Shown piece by piece: positions 17,230-24,650 of a stretch of DNA of 41,005 nt (positions are counted from its first letter, which is position 1; each line of letters starts with the position of its first letter). The position numbers and the translations under genes were made by a program. The notes beneath the pieces were generated by a model. The model saw only the letters and a program-made list of their open reading frames with translations, did not search any database and was not told the DNA's origin. Source of the stretch: Thermoplasmata archaeon (GTDB lineage: Archaea; Thermoplasmatota; Thermoplasmata; Lutacidiplasmatales; UBA184); contig JAKAYT010000001.1 of NCBI GenBank assembly GCA_021826685.1, forward strand, positions 78,789 to 119,793. The letters run 5' to 3'.

Positions 17230-17778
17230 ATGGAGCCTCCGTCGGCGAGCGACCGCCCTCCCAAAGTTCCCGCATACCGCCCGGCTTACGTCACCGATCC
17301 GTTCGCGAGACCGCGGTACCCTTCCCTCGTGACCCGGGTTGCCACCGGGGTGCTCATCTTCCTGGGCGTGTTCGTCGTGCTGGTCGTTCTTCCGCCGTAC
17401 ATCGTCCATCTGCTCAGTTCGAACGGGATTCCCATTTCCTTTTCCGCGGGGGGCCTCGTCTACGCGGGAGTCCTGCTCGCGATCCTCGCCGCCGCTTACT
17501 ACGCCCTTCGGCCCACGATCGCCTACGGCCCGATCGGTATCGCTACCAACATCGTTGAACTGGCCTACCTGTACGCATTCTACCTAGCGTCTCCCTACCG
17601 CTTCTCGCTGAGCGGCCTCGGGGGAAGCGCGAACGAGGCCGTCACCGTCGGACTGGCCGCCGTCCTCCTGATCTTGGCCATAGGTTCCGTGATCGACCTC
17701 GCGAGAAACGCGACGATCACGATCCGGGACCTTCGCCGGCCCGGGGAGCGGTTATGGCGGACCTACCCGGTGCGGTGA
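17230..17778 (+). CDS. Four-helix membrane protein of unknown function
   Basis: A 182-residue protein with a Pro-rich, charged N-terminus and four predicted membrane helices at about 34-60, 72-94, 102-122 and 137-158, ending in a basic cytoplasmic tail (RRPGERLWRTYPVR). The ATG at 17230 is preceded by GAGGT three bases upstream, and it excludes the unlikely upstream extension. No family recognised. Seen: membrane topology only. Neighbours (PRTase divergent, cyclophilin convergent) do not suggest a role. Confidence 0.75.
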   Translation: MEPPSASDRPPKVPAYRPAYVTDPFARPRYPSLVTRVATGVLIFLGVFVVLVVLPPYIVHLLSSNGIPISFSAGGLVYAGVLLAILAAAYYALRPTIAYGPIGIATNIVELAYLYAFYLASPYRFSLSGLGGSANEAVTVGLAAVLLILAIGSVIDLARNATITIRDLRRPGERLWRTYPVR

Positions 17779-17803
17779 GGAGAAGGAGTCTCCGGGCGGC
17801 GGA

Positions 17804-18271
17804 CTAGCCGCTGACCGAGGCCTCGACAATCCGAACGGGTGAGCGGGGGCGGTCCTGGCCGTCCCGAGGAACCGCGGCGATCTTCTCTACCACCGATTGG
17901 CCGGACCGAACCCGTCCGAAGATCGCATGACGGCGGTCCAGCCAGGGGGTAGCGGCGAGCGTGATGAAGAACTGACTGCCCCCGGTGTTGGGGCCTGCAT
18001 TCGCCATCGACAGAACTCCGGGACCATCGTGGCGAAGGTCGGCCCCGAACTCGTCGGGGATGGAGTATCCCGGCCCTCCCGTGCCGTCGCCTTTCGGACA
18101 TCCGCCCTGGATCATGAACCCCGGAATCACTCGATGGAACGTCAGGCCATTGTAGAATCCCTTCCGCACGAGGGCGAGGAAGTTCTCCGCGGTCTTCGGG
18201 GCGCGGTCCACAAAGATCTCGGCTCGGATTTCGCCCTGCGTCGTGCGCAGGAGCACGGTGGGGTTGCTCAT
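17804..18271 (-). CDS. Peptidyl-prolyl cis-trans isomerase, cyclophilin type
   Basis: Catalyses proline isomerisation during protein folding. At 155 residues from ATG 18271 it is a compact single-domain cyclophilin without signal peptide, so cytoplasmic. Active-site blocks are present: [13 protein letters not shown] (catalytic Arg, Phe, Met, Gln), [17 protein letters not shown] and the [12 protein letters not shown] tryptophan segment. The open frame extends to 18343, but that part is not family-like. A short coding-looking segment ends 22 bases upstream, so the two may once have formed an operon. Confidence 0.95.
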   Translation of the reverse strand: MSNPTVLLRTTQGEIRAEIFVDRAPKTAENFLALVRKGFYNGLTFHRVIPGFMIQGGCPKGDGTGGPGYSIPDEFGADLRHDGPGVLSMANAGPNTGGSQFFITLAATPWLDRRHAIFGRVRSGQSVVEKIAAVPRDGQDRPRSPVRIVEASVSG

Positions 18272-18293
18272 CAGGTCCCTACGGGACGTGGGG

Positions 18294-18600
18294 CTAGATG
18301 AAGTCGTCGCGCACGAAAACGTAGTGCGCGAGCGCCGCCACATCCACGACCCCCACGCGGATCACCGTGTCCGAGATCGATCCTACCGTGAGGTTCAGCC
18401 CGAGAGGTGACCTCCGCCCGATCTCGCATCGCTCGGAAGGCGGACGAAGAAGCCCCGCCAATGGGCGGAGAAGCGCCGGTGCGCAGCTTGGATCCGATCG
18501 CGAGAACTTCCAAGCCGAGCCCGAACGCCGGCGCCGCTAGAAGAGCGGCCTTGCTCGTCCAAAATGAAGAGGACCTAGACCACGAATAGGCGCGACCCTA
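18294..18600 (-). pseudogene. Possible decayed or frameshifted small gene upstream of the cyclophilin
   Basis: On the minus strand, the frame ending at the stop at 18294-18296 has strongly coding-like codons for its last ~40 residues ([31 protein letters not shown]). An adjacent frame further upstream (about 18470-18565) reads as a hydrophobic, coding-like stretch (LLAAPAFGLGLEVLAIGS). The two would join with one frameshift near 18440-18470. No ATG or GTG is in a convincing place; a TTG at 18461 would give a 55-residue intact product instead. Family not recognised. A sequencing error or a short real gene are both possible. Confidence 0.3.
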
Positions 18601-18781
18601 TCGGGAGGGCCGCGTAAGTCGGAGGATCGCGTCCCCGGAGAATGGCAAGAGTCCCACGACTTCGAACCCGAGTCCGACGATCCTACTCGCGCGCGACGAA
18701 CCCGGGACACTGTTGCCGCCGGAACGCACTCGACGATGCGTAGATGCGAGGCCTCGGAATGCCGGGGGCGCCCGCCGCGGT

Positions 18782-18790
18782 CTCTTATGC
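18782..18790 (+). promoter_or_regulatory. Putative TATA element of rnhA
   Basis: CTCTTATGC lies 23-31 bases before the rnhA ATG at 18813, consistent with a leaderless transcript. Confidence 0.4.
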
Positions 18791-18812
18791 CCGACCGGGA
18801 TGAACGCGGAGC

Positions 18813-19313
18813 ATGGTCGACGACCGTTCGATTCCCCGAGGCGTCGCATCGCTGCCCACCGAGCAGGAGGAGGTGGTCGTGCACTTCGACGGCGCCTGCC
18901 AGCCTCCGCGCGGCGGAGGAATCGCGTCGTATGGCTACACGATCGATGGTGCGGGCGGGCACGTAGAGGGCATGGGACTGGCGGTCCGACCCGGAGTACC
19001 CCATGCTACGAACAACGTGGCGGAATACTCAGCGGCGATCTGCGCGCTCGAACGATTGCTCGCCGATGGGTACCGGGGCCGGGTCGTCCTTCGCGGCGAT
19101 AGTCAACTCATCATCCGTCAGATGTCCGGCGAATACGGAGTGAAATCCGAACATCTGAGGGCCTATTACGAGCGTCTCGCGCAACTGGTACGCGAGTTCC
19201 CGATGGTACGCTTCGAGTGGGTCCCCCGCGAGGAGAACCGGCGGGCTGACGAACTGAGCAAGCTCGCGATCGAGGCCGAGCGAAGTGCGTTTCGCCGCGG
19301 GAGAGACACCTGA
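18813..19313 (+). CDS. rnhA: Ribonuclease HI family protein
   Basis: Degrades RNA in RNA-DNA hybrids. The 166-residue protein has the type 1 RNase H fold with the four acidic residues in order: Asp in VHFDGACQPP, Glu in NNVAEYSAAI, Asp in LRGDSQLII, and Asp in ENRRADELSKLA. It lacks the basic protrusion of E. coli RNase HI, as is common for archaeal and bacterial short forms. The first 20 residues are non-conserved, so a later start is possible, but the TATA spacing supports ATG 18813. The gene stands alone. Confidence 0.92.
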   Translation: MVDDRSIPRGVASLPTEQEEVVVHFDGACQPPRGGGIASYGYTIDGAGGHVEGMGLAVRPGVPHATNNVAEYSAAICALERLLADGYRGRVVLRGDSQLIIRQMSGEYGVKSEHLRAYYERLAQLVREFPMVRFEWVPREENRRADELSKLAIEAERSAFRRGRDT

Positions 19314-19329
19314 CCCTCGGGCTCAGGCC

Positions 19330-19551
19330 TTAAACCCAACGCACGGTATAGACGAAGGTCCGTCCCTCGACCGCGGCGCGAACGCGCGCGGCGTCGACAT
19401 GGGTCGCGTACGCCGCGGCCGCTTCCAACGTCAAACGATGGTGGGGGCGTGGGCCGGTGAAGGGAGGTTCCGGAACGGCAGACGAGGGGAAGCTGCGGGC
19501 GGTCGAGGAAACAGGACCAATCAGCGCCCGGCTCACCGTTCCATCGGACAT
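19330..19551 (-). CDS. Small hypothetical protein
   Basis: A 73-residue frame in the gap between rnhA and the M2 peptidase. The C-terminal half has strongly GC-rich third positions and a sensible amphipathic composition (LTLEAAAAYATHVDAARV, RAAVEGRTFVYTVRWV); the N-terminal half is less convincing. The ATG at 19551 lies about 30 bases from a TATA-like TTGATACAT (19581-19590 read on the minus strand), which favours a real leaderless gene. No family recognised. It converges on rnhA. Confidence 0.45.
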   Translation of the reverse strand: MSDGTVSRALIGPVSSTARSFPSSAVPEPPFTGPRPHHRLTLEAAAAYATHVDAARVRAAVEGRTFVYTVRWV

Positions 19552-19598
19552 CGCGTTGCCCGGTTTCTCTCGCCTCGGGGATGTATCAATCCTGTTCC

Positions 19599-19608
19599 TA
19601 CTTAAAGC
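19599..19608 (+). promoter_or_regulatory. TATA box of the M2 peptidase gene
   Basis: TACTTAAAGC is AT-rich in a GC-rich context. It would start a transcript near 19630 and a leader of about 50 bases to the GTG at 19682. It lies upstream of, and directed away from, the promoter of the small minus-strand gene. Confidence 0.45.
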
Positions 19609-19681
19609 TCGGTCTCCACTTCAGGGCTACGGGTCGGAATCCGGGCGCGCCTTGATATGGCGCGGCCGAATCGCGCGCACC

Positions 19682-21412
19682 GTGCCGGCGAAGGACTCCC
19701 GTTCCGACTCTCGGATCGACGAGGCCGAACAGGAACTGCTCGCGCTCGCGATCGAGGCACAACAGGCCGACTGGGTCTACAACACCTACATCACGAAGGA
19801 CACCGAAGCCCTGAGTTCGCGGGCGAATGCTCGTCTTATCGAACGCACGGTTGCGCTCGCCAAGGAAATCACGGCAACTCCGCCGCCGTCGGACGCGATC
19901 CGGGCTCGCAAGGCGAACCTTCTCCGAGTTTCACTTCCGATCGTGGCGCCGTCCGCCGCGGGAGGGCCCGAGCGCCTCGCTACCCTCGTGGCCCGGATGC
20001 AGGGGATCTACGCGAAGGGAACGTATGCGCCCAAGGGATCCGGGGCACCGGTCGATCTCCAAGCTTTGTCCCGGATCCTATCGGAGAACCGGCACCCCGA
20101 CGTCCTGGAGGATGTATGGACGGGCTGGCACGCGATCGGAAGGTCGATGCGCTCGGACTTCACCGAGTACGTCCAACTTGCCAACTCCGGCGCGCGCGAG
20201 CTCGGGTTCGCCGACACTGGCGCGTTGTGGAGATCGAGATACGACATGCCTGAGGACACGTTCGCCCGCGAGGTGGAGCGACTCTGGTCGGAGGTAGAGC
20301 CGCTTTACCGGTCGCTGCACGCGTATGTCCGGCGGCGCCTGAGGGAGCGCTACGGCGCGTCGATCGTGCCGGACCGCGGACCCATCCCGATCCACCTCCT
20401 CGGGAACATGTGGGCTCAGTCTTGGGAGGCTCTCGCGGCGGAGGTGGCCCCGCCCGGGTCCACTCCGGCCTACGATCTCACCGAGATCCTCCGTAGGCGC
20501 GGGACCGAGCCGGTTGATATGGTTCGATTCGCCGAGCGATTCTTCGTTTCCATGGGGCTCGACCCCCTCCCCCCTTCCTTCTGGGAGCGGTCCATGTTCG
20601 TGCGCCCCCCGGGTCGGGAGGTCGTTTGCCACGCCTCCGCGTGGGACCTCGACTACGTTGCGGACCTGCGGATCAAGATGTGCATCGAGATCACGGCCGA
20701 GGACTTCCGGACGCTGCACCACGAACTCGGTCACAACTACTATCAGCGTGCGTACGCCGGTCAGCCGTTCCTCTTCCGAGACAGCGCTCACGATGGATTC
20801 CACGAGGCGATCGGCGACACCATCGGACTCTCCGTAACCCCGGAGTATTTGGTCCGGGTCGGACTCCTCGCAGAGGCGCCGCCGGTCGAAAACGATCTCG
20901 GGCTCCTCCTGGGCACCGCGCTCGAGAAGATCGCGTTCCTTCCGTTCGGACTGGTGGTCGACCGGTGGCGCTGGCGAGTGTTCTCGGGCGAGATCTCACC
21001 GGAAGAGTACAACCGGACGTGGTGGGAGATGCGCGAGCGATACCAGGGCCTCCGGCCACCGACCCCTCGCGATGAAACGGAGTTCGATCCGGGCGCCAAG
21101 TTCCACGTTCCGGCCAGCGTCCCGTACATGCGCTACTTCCTCGCGCACATCCTCCAGTTCCAGTTCCATCGTGCCCTCGCTCGCACGATCGGGGCCCTGG
21201 GCCCGCTCCATCGCGTTTCGATCTACGGAGATCGACGCGCCGGGGAGAGGCTCGGCGCAATGCTCGCGATGGGATCATCTCGAGACTGGCGGGACGCCCT
21301 GGAGGCGCTGACGGGCGAGCGCGCCATGAGCGCCGCGGGCCTCCTCGAATACTTCCGACCCCTCCAACGCTGGCTCGACGAGCAAAACCGGGGGGAGGAA
21401 CTCGGCTGGTAG
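19682..21412 (+). CDS. M2-family (ACE-like) metallopeptidase, peptidyl-dipeptidase A type
   Basis: Zinc peptidase related to angiotensin-converting enzyme, removing dipeptides from peptide C-termini. GTG 19682 gives 576 residues, matching one ACE catalytic domain, and begins at the family N-terminus (AEQELLALAIEAQQADWVYNT). The zinc site is intact: H347-E348-x-x-H351 (HHELGHNYY) and third ligand E375 in GFHEAIGDTIGLS, with the same 24-residue spacing from the second His as in human ACE (H387 to E411). Other family blocks include LGNMWAQSW and FRDSAHDGFHEA. No signal peptide or membrane segment is seen, so it is cytoplasmic and probably recycles peptides. The longer open frame back to 19457 passes through the promoter and is rejected. 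Confidence 0.93.
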   Translation: MPAKDSRSDSRIDEAEQELLALAIEAQQADWVYNTYITKDTEALSSRANARLIERTVALAKEITATPPPSDAIRARKANLLRVSLPIVAPSAAGGPERLATLVARMQGIYAKGTYAPKGSGAPVDLQALSRILSENRHPDVLEDVWTGWHAIGRSMRSDFTEYVQLANSGARELGFADTGALWRSRYDMPEDTFAREVERLWSEVEPLYRSLHAYVRRRLRERYGASIVPDRGPIPIHLLGNMWAQSWEALAAEVAPPGSTPAYDLTEILRRRGTEPVDMVRFAERFFVSMGLDPLPPSFWERSMFVRPPGREVVCHASAWDLDYVADLRIKMCIEITAEDFRTLHHELGHNYYQRAYAGQPFLFRDSAHDGFHEAIGDTIGLSVTPEYLVRVGLLAEAPPVENDLGLLLGTALEKIAFLPFGLVVDRWRWRVFSGEISPEEYNRTWWEMRERYQGLRPPTPRDETEFDPGAKFHVPASVPYMRYFLAHILQFQFHRALARTIGALGPLHRVSIYGDRRAGERLGAMLAMGSSRDWRDALEALTGERAMSAAGLLEYFRPLQRWLDEQNRGEELGW

Positions 21413-21424
21413 TTCGGCCCCGCT

Positions 21425-22399
21425 CTAATTCTTGCGCGGTACGGATAGGACCGTGGGCTGACCGTCGGCGGTCCGGCGCCCACCGTCCGCCGGTCGGTAC
21501 CCTCCGTAGAACGGAATCCGTCGCGCGACTACGGTTCGGAACGCGTCTCGCAGACCCGCGTCGTCGAGCCCCCGCGTTGGGATCATGTCGTCGCTCCGGT
21601 TGAGGCATCCCTTGAGCTCCCCCCGATGCGTCACCCGAATCCGATGGCAGTTCGCGCAGAACTCGGCGTTTCCCACCGGGTCCACCAGTTCGACTTCCGC
21701 TCCTCGGAAGAGATAGATACGCCGGTGGTGCATCTCCCGCACTACCACCGTCTCGGAATGGGCTTCGAGCCACGAACGCACCGAGTCGATGTCGACCATC
21801 CACTCTCCGTGGTGGACGAGCTCCGGCATGAACTGGATGAGTTGGAGCTTGAGGCCCGCCGAGGCGGCGACGTAGTCGATCATCTCGCTCAACCGGTCGA
21901 CCGTCGATCGGAACACGACCATGTTGAGCTTCACGGGCTTGAGACCGACTCGGAGGGCTTCGCGTACACCCTTCAGCACCGGGGCGAGCGAACCCTGTCG
22001 TATAGAGCGGAACTCCGCCGGTCGAATCGAATCAACCGATACGTTCACGCGTTTGACCCCCGCGTCGCGGAGGCTCTCGGCGCGCGCCGCGAGCATCGAG
22101 CCGTTCGTCGTCAAAGAGACGTCGGGAATCTGGCGTACCGTCCGGTCGACGATCTCTTCGAGATCGCCGCGGATCAGCGGTTCCCCCCCGGTGAACTTCA
22201 CCGACCGGATCCCGAACTCCCGTGCCACCCGGACGATCCGCTCGACTTCGAGGGGGGACACCTCCTCGTCATGCGGATCTCGGGGGCGTCCAGTGGGGCC
22301 TAACCCCTCGTCGTGGCAGTACACGCATCCAAAGTTGCACCGCTTCGTGACGCTGATGCGGACGTCGGTGACCCCACGACCGTAGGCATCGCTCAGCAC
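21425..22399 (-). CDS. moaA: GTP 3',8-cyclase MoaA (molybdenum cofactor synthesis)
   Basis: Radical SAM enzyme for the first step of molybdopterin synthesis. The 324-residue protein starts at GTG 22399. The N-terminal cluster motif is RCNFGCVYCHDEG (C-x3-C-x2-C), followed by KFTGGEPL and the MoaA-typical SLTTNGSML and NVSVDSI. The second cluster appears as FCANCHRIRVT...LKGCLN (C-x2-C-x13-C), specific for MoaA. The expected C-terminal Gly-Gly is not at the very end; the protein instead finishes with a degenerate tail after YGGYRPADGG. No other mo-genes are adjacent. The promoter gives a leaderless mRNA. Confidence 0.93.
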   Translation of the reverse strand: MLSDAYGRGVTDVRISVTKRCNFGCVYCHDEGLGPTGRPRDPHDEEVSPLEVERIVRVAREFGIRSVKFTGGEPLIRGDLEEIVDRTVRQIPDVSLTTNGSMLAARAESLRDAGVKRVNVSVDSIRPAEFRSIRQGSLAPVLKGVREALRVGLKPVKLNMVVFRSTVDRLSEMIDYVAASAGLKLQLIQFMPELVHHGEWMVDIDSVRSWLEAHSETVVVREMHHRRIYLFRGAEVELVDPVGNAEFCANCHRIRVTHRGELKGCLNRSDDMIPTRGLDDAGLRDAFRTVVARRIPFYGGYRPADGGRRTADGQPTVLSVPRKN

Positions 22400-22422
22400 G
22401 CCCGGACGAAGGTCCGCCGGGC
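22400..22422. promoter_or_regulatory. Inverted repeat between TATA box and start of moaA
   Basis: The 23 bases immediately before the moaA GTG read GCCCGG...CCGGGC with an inner GGAC/GTCC, so they can form a hairpin or act as a dimer-binding site overlapping the transcription start. Confidence 0.3.
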
Positions 22423-22430
22423 TATAACCA
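22421..22430 (-). promoter_or_regulatory. TATA box of moaA
   Basis: TGGTTATAGC on the minus strand, centred about 26 bases upstream of the GTG start, fits a leaderless transcript. Confidence 0.5.
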
Positions 22431-22450
22431 TAGATTCGCGCACGGAAAGC

Positions 22451-22912
22451 TCACACCCCCCGGGCCGGCTCACTTGGAAGGTGCCGCAACCGTGCGGCCA
22501 CGACCCCGAGCAGGACGAGGGTGATTCCGAGCCACAGGTACTGGAGCGGCGCCAGAGACGTCGGCACTGTGCCCGTCGCGAAAAGAGAACCGAACGTGGC
22601 CGTAACGATCAGGGCGATGAAGGCTCCGATCGATGGGAGAGTGATCCGGTACGCTCGTGCCGGCGCCATCAAGCTCAGGACCATCAAGGCGAGCACTAAG
22701 AGCACCAGGACTCCCGCGGAGCTGGTGTGAACGAACCCCACGAGGCTGCCGGGATTTGCGAGGCAGGACGGAAAGGCCGGGCACTGGATCGTATCCGAAG
22801 AGCTCCCGAGAGAGACCAGGGCCGCCGTGGCGATCAAGAGAGCGATGGCGATCCATGCGATCCATCGCGCGGCGCGCACCGAGCGAGGCCTGACTTTTTC
22901 CAGGGCTTCCAC
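22451..22912 (-). CDS. Compact CtaA/COX15-like membrane protein (haem A synthase half-size form)
   Basis: A 153-residue protein with four predicted membrane helices (about 17-36, 57-83, 91-112, 120-141). The first outer loop carries a cysteine pair (C44, C50 in QCPAFPSC) and the second helix begins with GFVHTSSAGVL (H62), which fits the paired-cysteine loop and haem-ligand helix of haem A synthases. Archaea such as Aeropyrum have a four-helix compact CtaA. This suggests haem A for a heme-copper oxidase, but no oxidase gene is in the window. GTG start at 22912. Alternatively an unrelated four-helix protein; assignment is moderate. Confidence 0.6.
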   Translation of the reverse strand: MEALEKVRPRSVRAARWIAWIAIALLIATAALVSLGSSSDTIQCPAFPSCLANPGSLVGFVHTSSAGVLVLLVLALMVLSLMAPARAYRITLPSIGAFIALIVTATFGSLFATGTVPTSLAPLQYLWLGITLVLLGVVAARLRHLPSEPARGV

Positions 22913-23020
22913 GAGCTCTCGGAGCCTCGAGGATTCAAGCCTTCGACGTTCGGGGTCCGTAGCCGCCGTGGCCGGAAGACGCGATGCCGGTGAGGGGTCC
23001 CCCGGCCGACTCGAACAACG

Positions 23021-23030
23021 CCTTTATGAG
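23021..23030 (+). promoter_or_regulatory. TATA-like element of the 23058 gene
   Basis: CCTTTATGAG lies 28-37 bases before the chosen ATG at 23058 and is the only AT-rich site in this intergenic region. Confidence 0.4.
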
Positions 23031-23057
23031 AGGGACCGCGGAGTGGACTCGGCAGCA

Positions 23058-23597
23058 ATGGCGGGCTCGGCCAATCTGTTGCTTCCAAGAGAGGCAGAAG
23101 CAGTTCCCCAGCTCCTGCGCGCTGTTTGGGACTCCGACCGAGATCTCGTTGGCGAGGTCCGGGGACGGTGGCGTTGGCGAACGCCCGCGACGACCGTTCC
23201 GGAGATCCGCTGCCTTCTGTCTCGCAAACCGGGCGTCGAGTCCATTTCCGTCGACCCGGACCGGCTCGAGATCATGACCTTGGACGTCAACCGTCCGTCG
23301 GACCAGCCCTGCGAGGTACTGCTGTACCCGGTGCTCCGCGAGGAAAGCGCGTTCAGCACGATCGACCTCGTGCTGTTCTACTCGATGGGCCTACCGAAGA
23401 GCGATCCGAGAGCTGCGGCGTCCGAGCGAGCCTACTTCCGGGTGGTCGAAGCGCTCGATCGATGGCAGGACTATCTCGAGCAAAGGCATCCGGGCCGCGT
23501 CGTTCGAGCGATCGACCTTCCGATGCCCGGGTGGTTGCGAGAGGCCCTTCGACCGACCGCCGAGAACTATTGCCCGTTGATCCACGTTCCATCGTAA
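23058..23597 (+). CDS. Hypothetical protein, 179 residues
   Basis: I do not recognise a family. The protein is soluble, mixed alpha/beta, with no signal peptide or membrane helix. Notable segments are the Trp/Arg-rich WRWRTPATTVPEIRCLL, a probable beta-strand run EVLLYPVLREESAFSTIDLVL, and YFRVVEALDRWQDYLEQRHP. The ATG at 23058 follows a TATA-like element; an in-frame GTG at 23043 is possible. It is followed closely by a broken methyltransferase gene on the same strand, so the pair may once have been co-transcribed. Confidence 0.7.
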   Translation: MAGSANLLLPREAEAVPQLLRAVWDSDRDLVGEVRGRWRWRTPATTVPEIRCLLSRKPGVESISVDPDRLEIMTLDVNRPSDQPCEVLLYPVLREESAFSTIDLVLFYSMGLPKSDPRAAASERAYFRVVEALDRWQDYLEQRHPGRVVRAIDLPMPGWLREALRPTAENYCPLIHVPS

Positions 23598-23639
23598 GGA
23601 CGATCCGCCGACCTCCCAAGGATATTCCGCGCCGCTCGC

Positions 23640-24378
23640 AGGTCGACGCGACGGCCCGGGAACGGCCGTACTCGGCCCCGGCACGGTACTACGACCGCGT
23701 GTACGCATCGAAGGACTACGCGAAGGAGACACGGGAGACCCTTCGGTTCGCACGCACGGGGCGGCCGCCCGATCCGGTCGGTTCTTGACATGGCATGCGG
23801 CACGGGCCACATCTCGCGATGCTTCCCCCTTCGATAACGCGGGCGGGAGGGATCGCAGCCCGGCGATGCTCCGGATCGCGCGGGGGCAGCTCGGACGATC
23901 GGTGTCCCTCTCCCGGGGAGACATGCGCACGGTTCGACTCCGTCGAACCTTCGACGCGGTGTTCTGCCTGTTTAGTGCCGTCGGCTACCTCCTCACCTCG
24001 CGAGACCGGGAGGCTGCCTTCGCCAACCTCTACCGTCACTCGGCCCCGGGCGGTGTCGCGGTCATCGAGGGATGGATAGTTCCTCGAGAATTCCGGCCCA
24101 ACACGGTACACCTACTCGCCTACAACGGCGACGATGCCAAGATCGCCCGGGTAACGACATCGTCACGGGCCGGGACCACATCCGCGTTGCGGATGTACTA
24201 CCTCGCGGCCGAACCCGGGCGACCGATCCGAAGCTTCGAAGAGGTGCATCGCATGGCGCTCGTAGAACCCACCGAGGCCCTTCGGAGCCGCGAACACGTC
24301 GGTTTCCACGCCCGAGCCCGAAAGAGCCCGTCGTACCCGGCCCGGCGGATCCTTATCGCCGTGCGGCCGGGCCTCTGA
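23640..24378 (+). pseudogene. Frameshifted class I SAM-dependent methyltransferase
   Basis: Fragments of one methyltransferase occur in order in different frames. The N-terminus YYDRVYASKDYAKETRETL ends at a stop after 23760. Motif I VLDMACGTGH is in a second frame near 23790-23820. HLAMLPPSITRAGG is in a third, and the remainder (SPAMLRIARGQLG, DAVFCLFSAVGYLL, GGVAVIEGW) runs in frame to the stop at 24378. At least two or three single-base shifts are needed to restore it, and no good start codon precedes the first fragment. The frame from 23785 downstream alone lacks motif I. Either a decaying gene or assembly errors. Confidence 0.75.
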
Positions 24379-24474
24379 GACGCGGCGGGGGTAGGGCCCA
24401 CGTTTGAGAGGCCGCGTTCGGAGGGCTACTTGCAAGGGTCGATGGTACTGGCCGCGTCGCCGGCCCGTGGGGAG

Positions 24475-24546
24475 TGGACACGGGGGGATTTGAACCCCCG
24501 ACCTCTGCTTTGCGAAAGCAGCGATCTTCCGCTGATCTACGTGCCC
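24475..24546 (-). tRNA. tRNA-Ala(CGC)
   Basis: A 72-base cloverleaf on the minus strand: acceptor GGGCACG/CGTGTCC (one G-U pair) with discriminator A, D-stem GATC/GATC typical of archaeal Ala, anticodon stem CTGCT/AGCAG with loop TTCGCAA (anticodon CGC), and T-stem GGGGG/CCCCC with loop TTCAAAT. No intron, no encoded CCA. Confidence 0.95.
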
Positions 24547-24570
24547 AACTCGTGCTCGGCACTGACTGTC

Positions 24571-24586
24571 CCGTTTAATGGTTTAG
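24571..24586. promoter_or_regulatory. AT-rich divergent promoter of tRNA-Ala and menC
   Basis: CGTTTAATGGTTTAG is the only AT-rich site in this gap. On the minus strand CATTAAACG sits 25-34 bases from the tRNA-Ala 5' end; on the + strand it would start transcription near 24600, about 50 bases before menC. Confidence 0.5.
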
Positions 24587-24650
24587 GGCAAATCACGCCC
24601 CGACCCACGCGTCGGCTCCGTGATTACATGGCGCGGGCTCGCCCCTTCCG

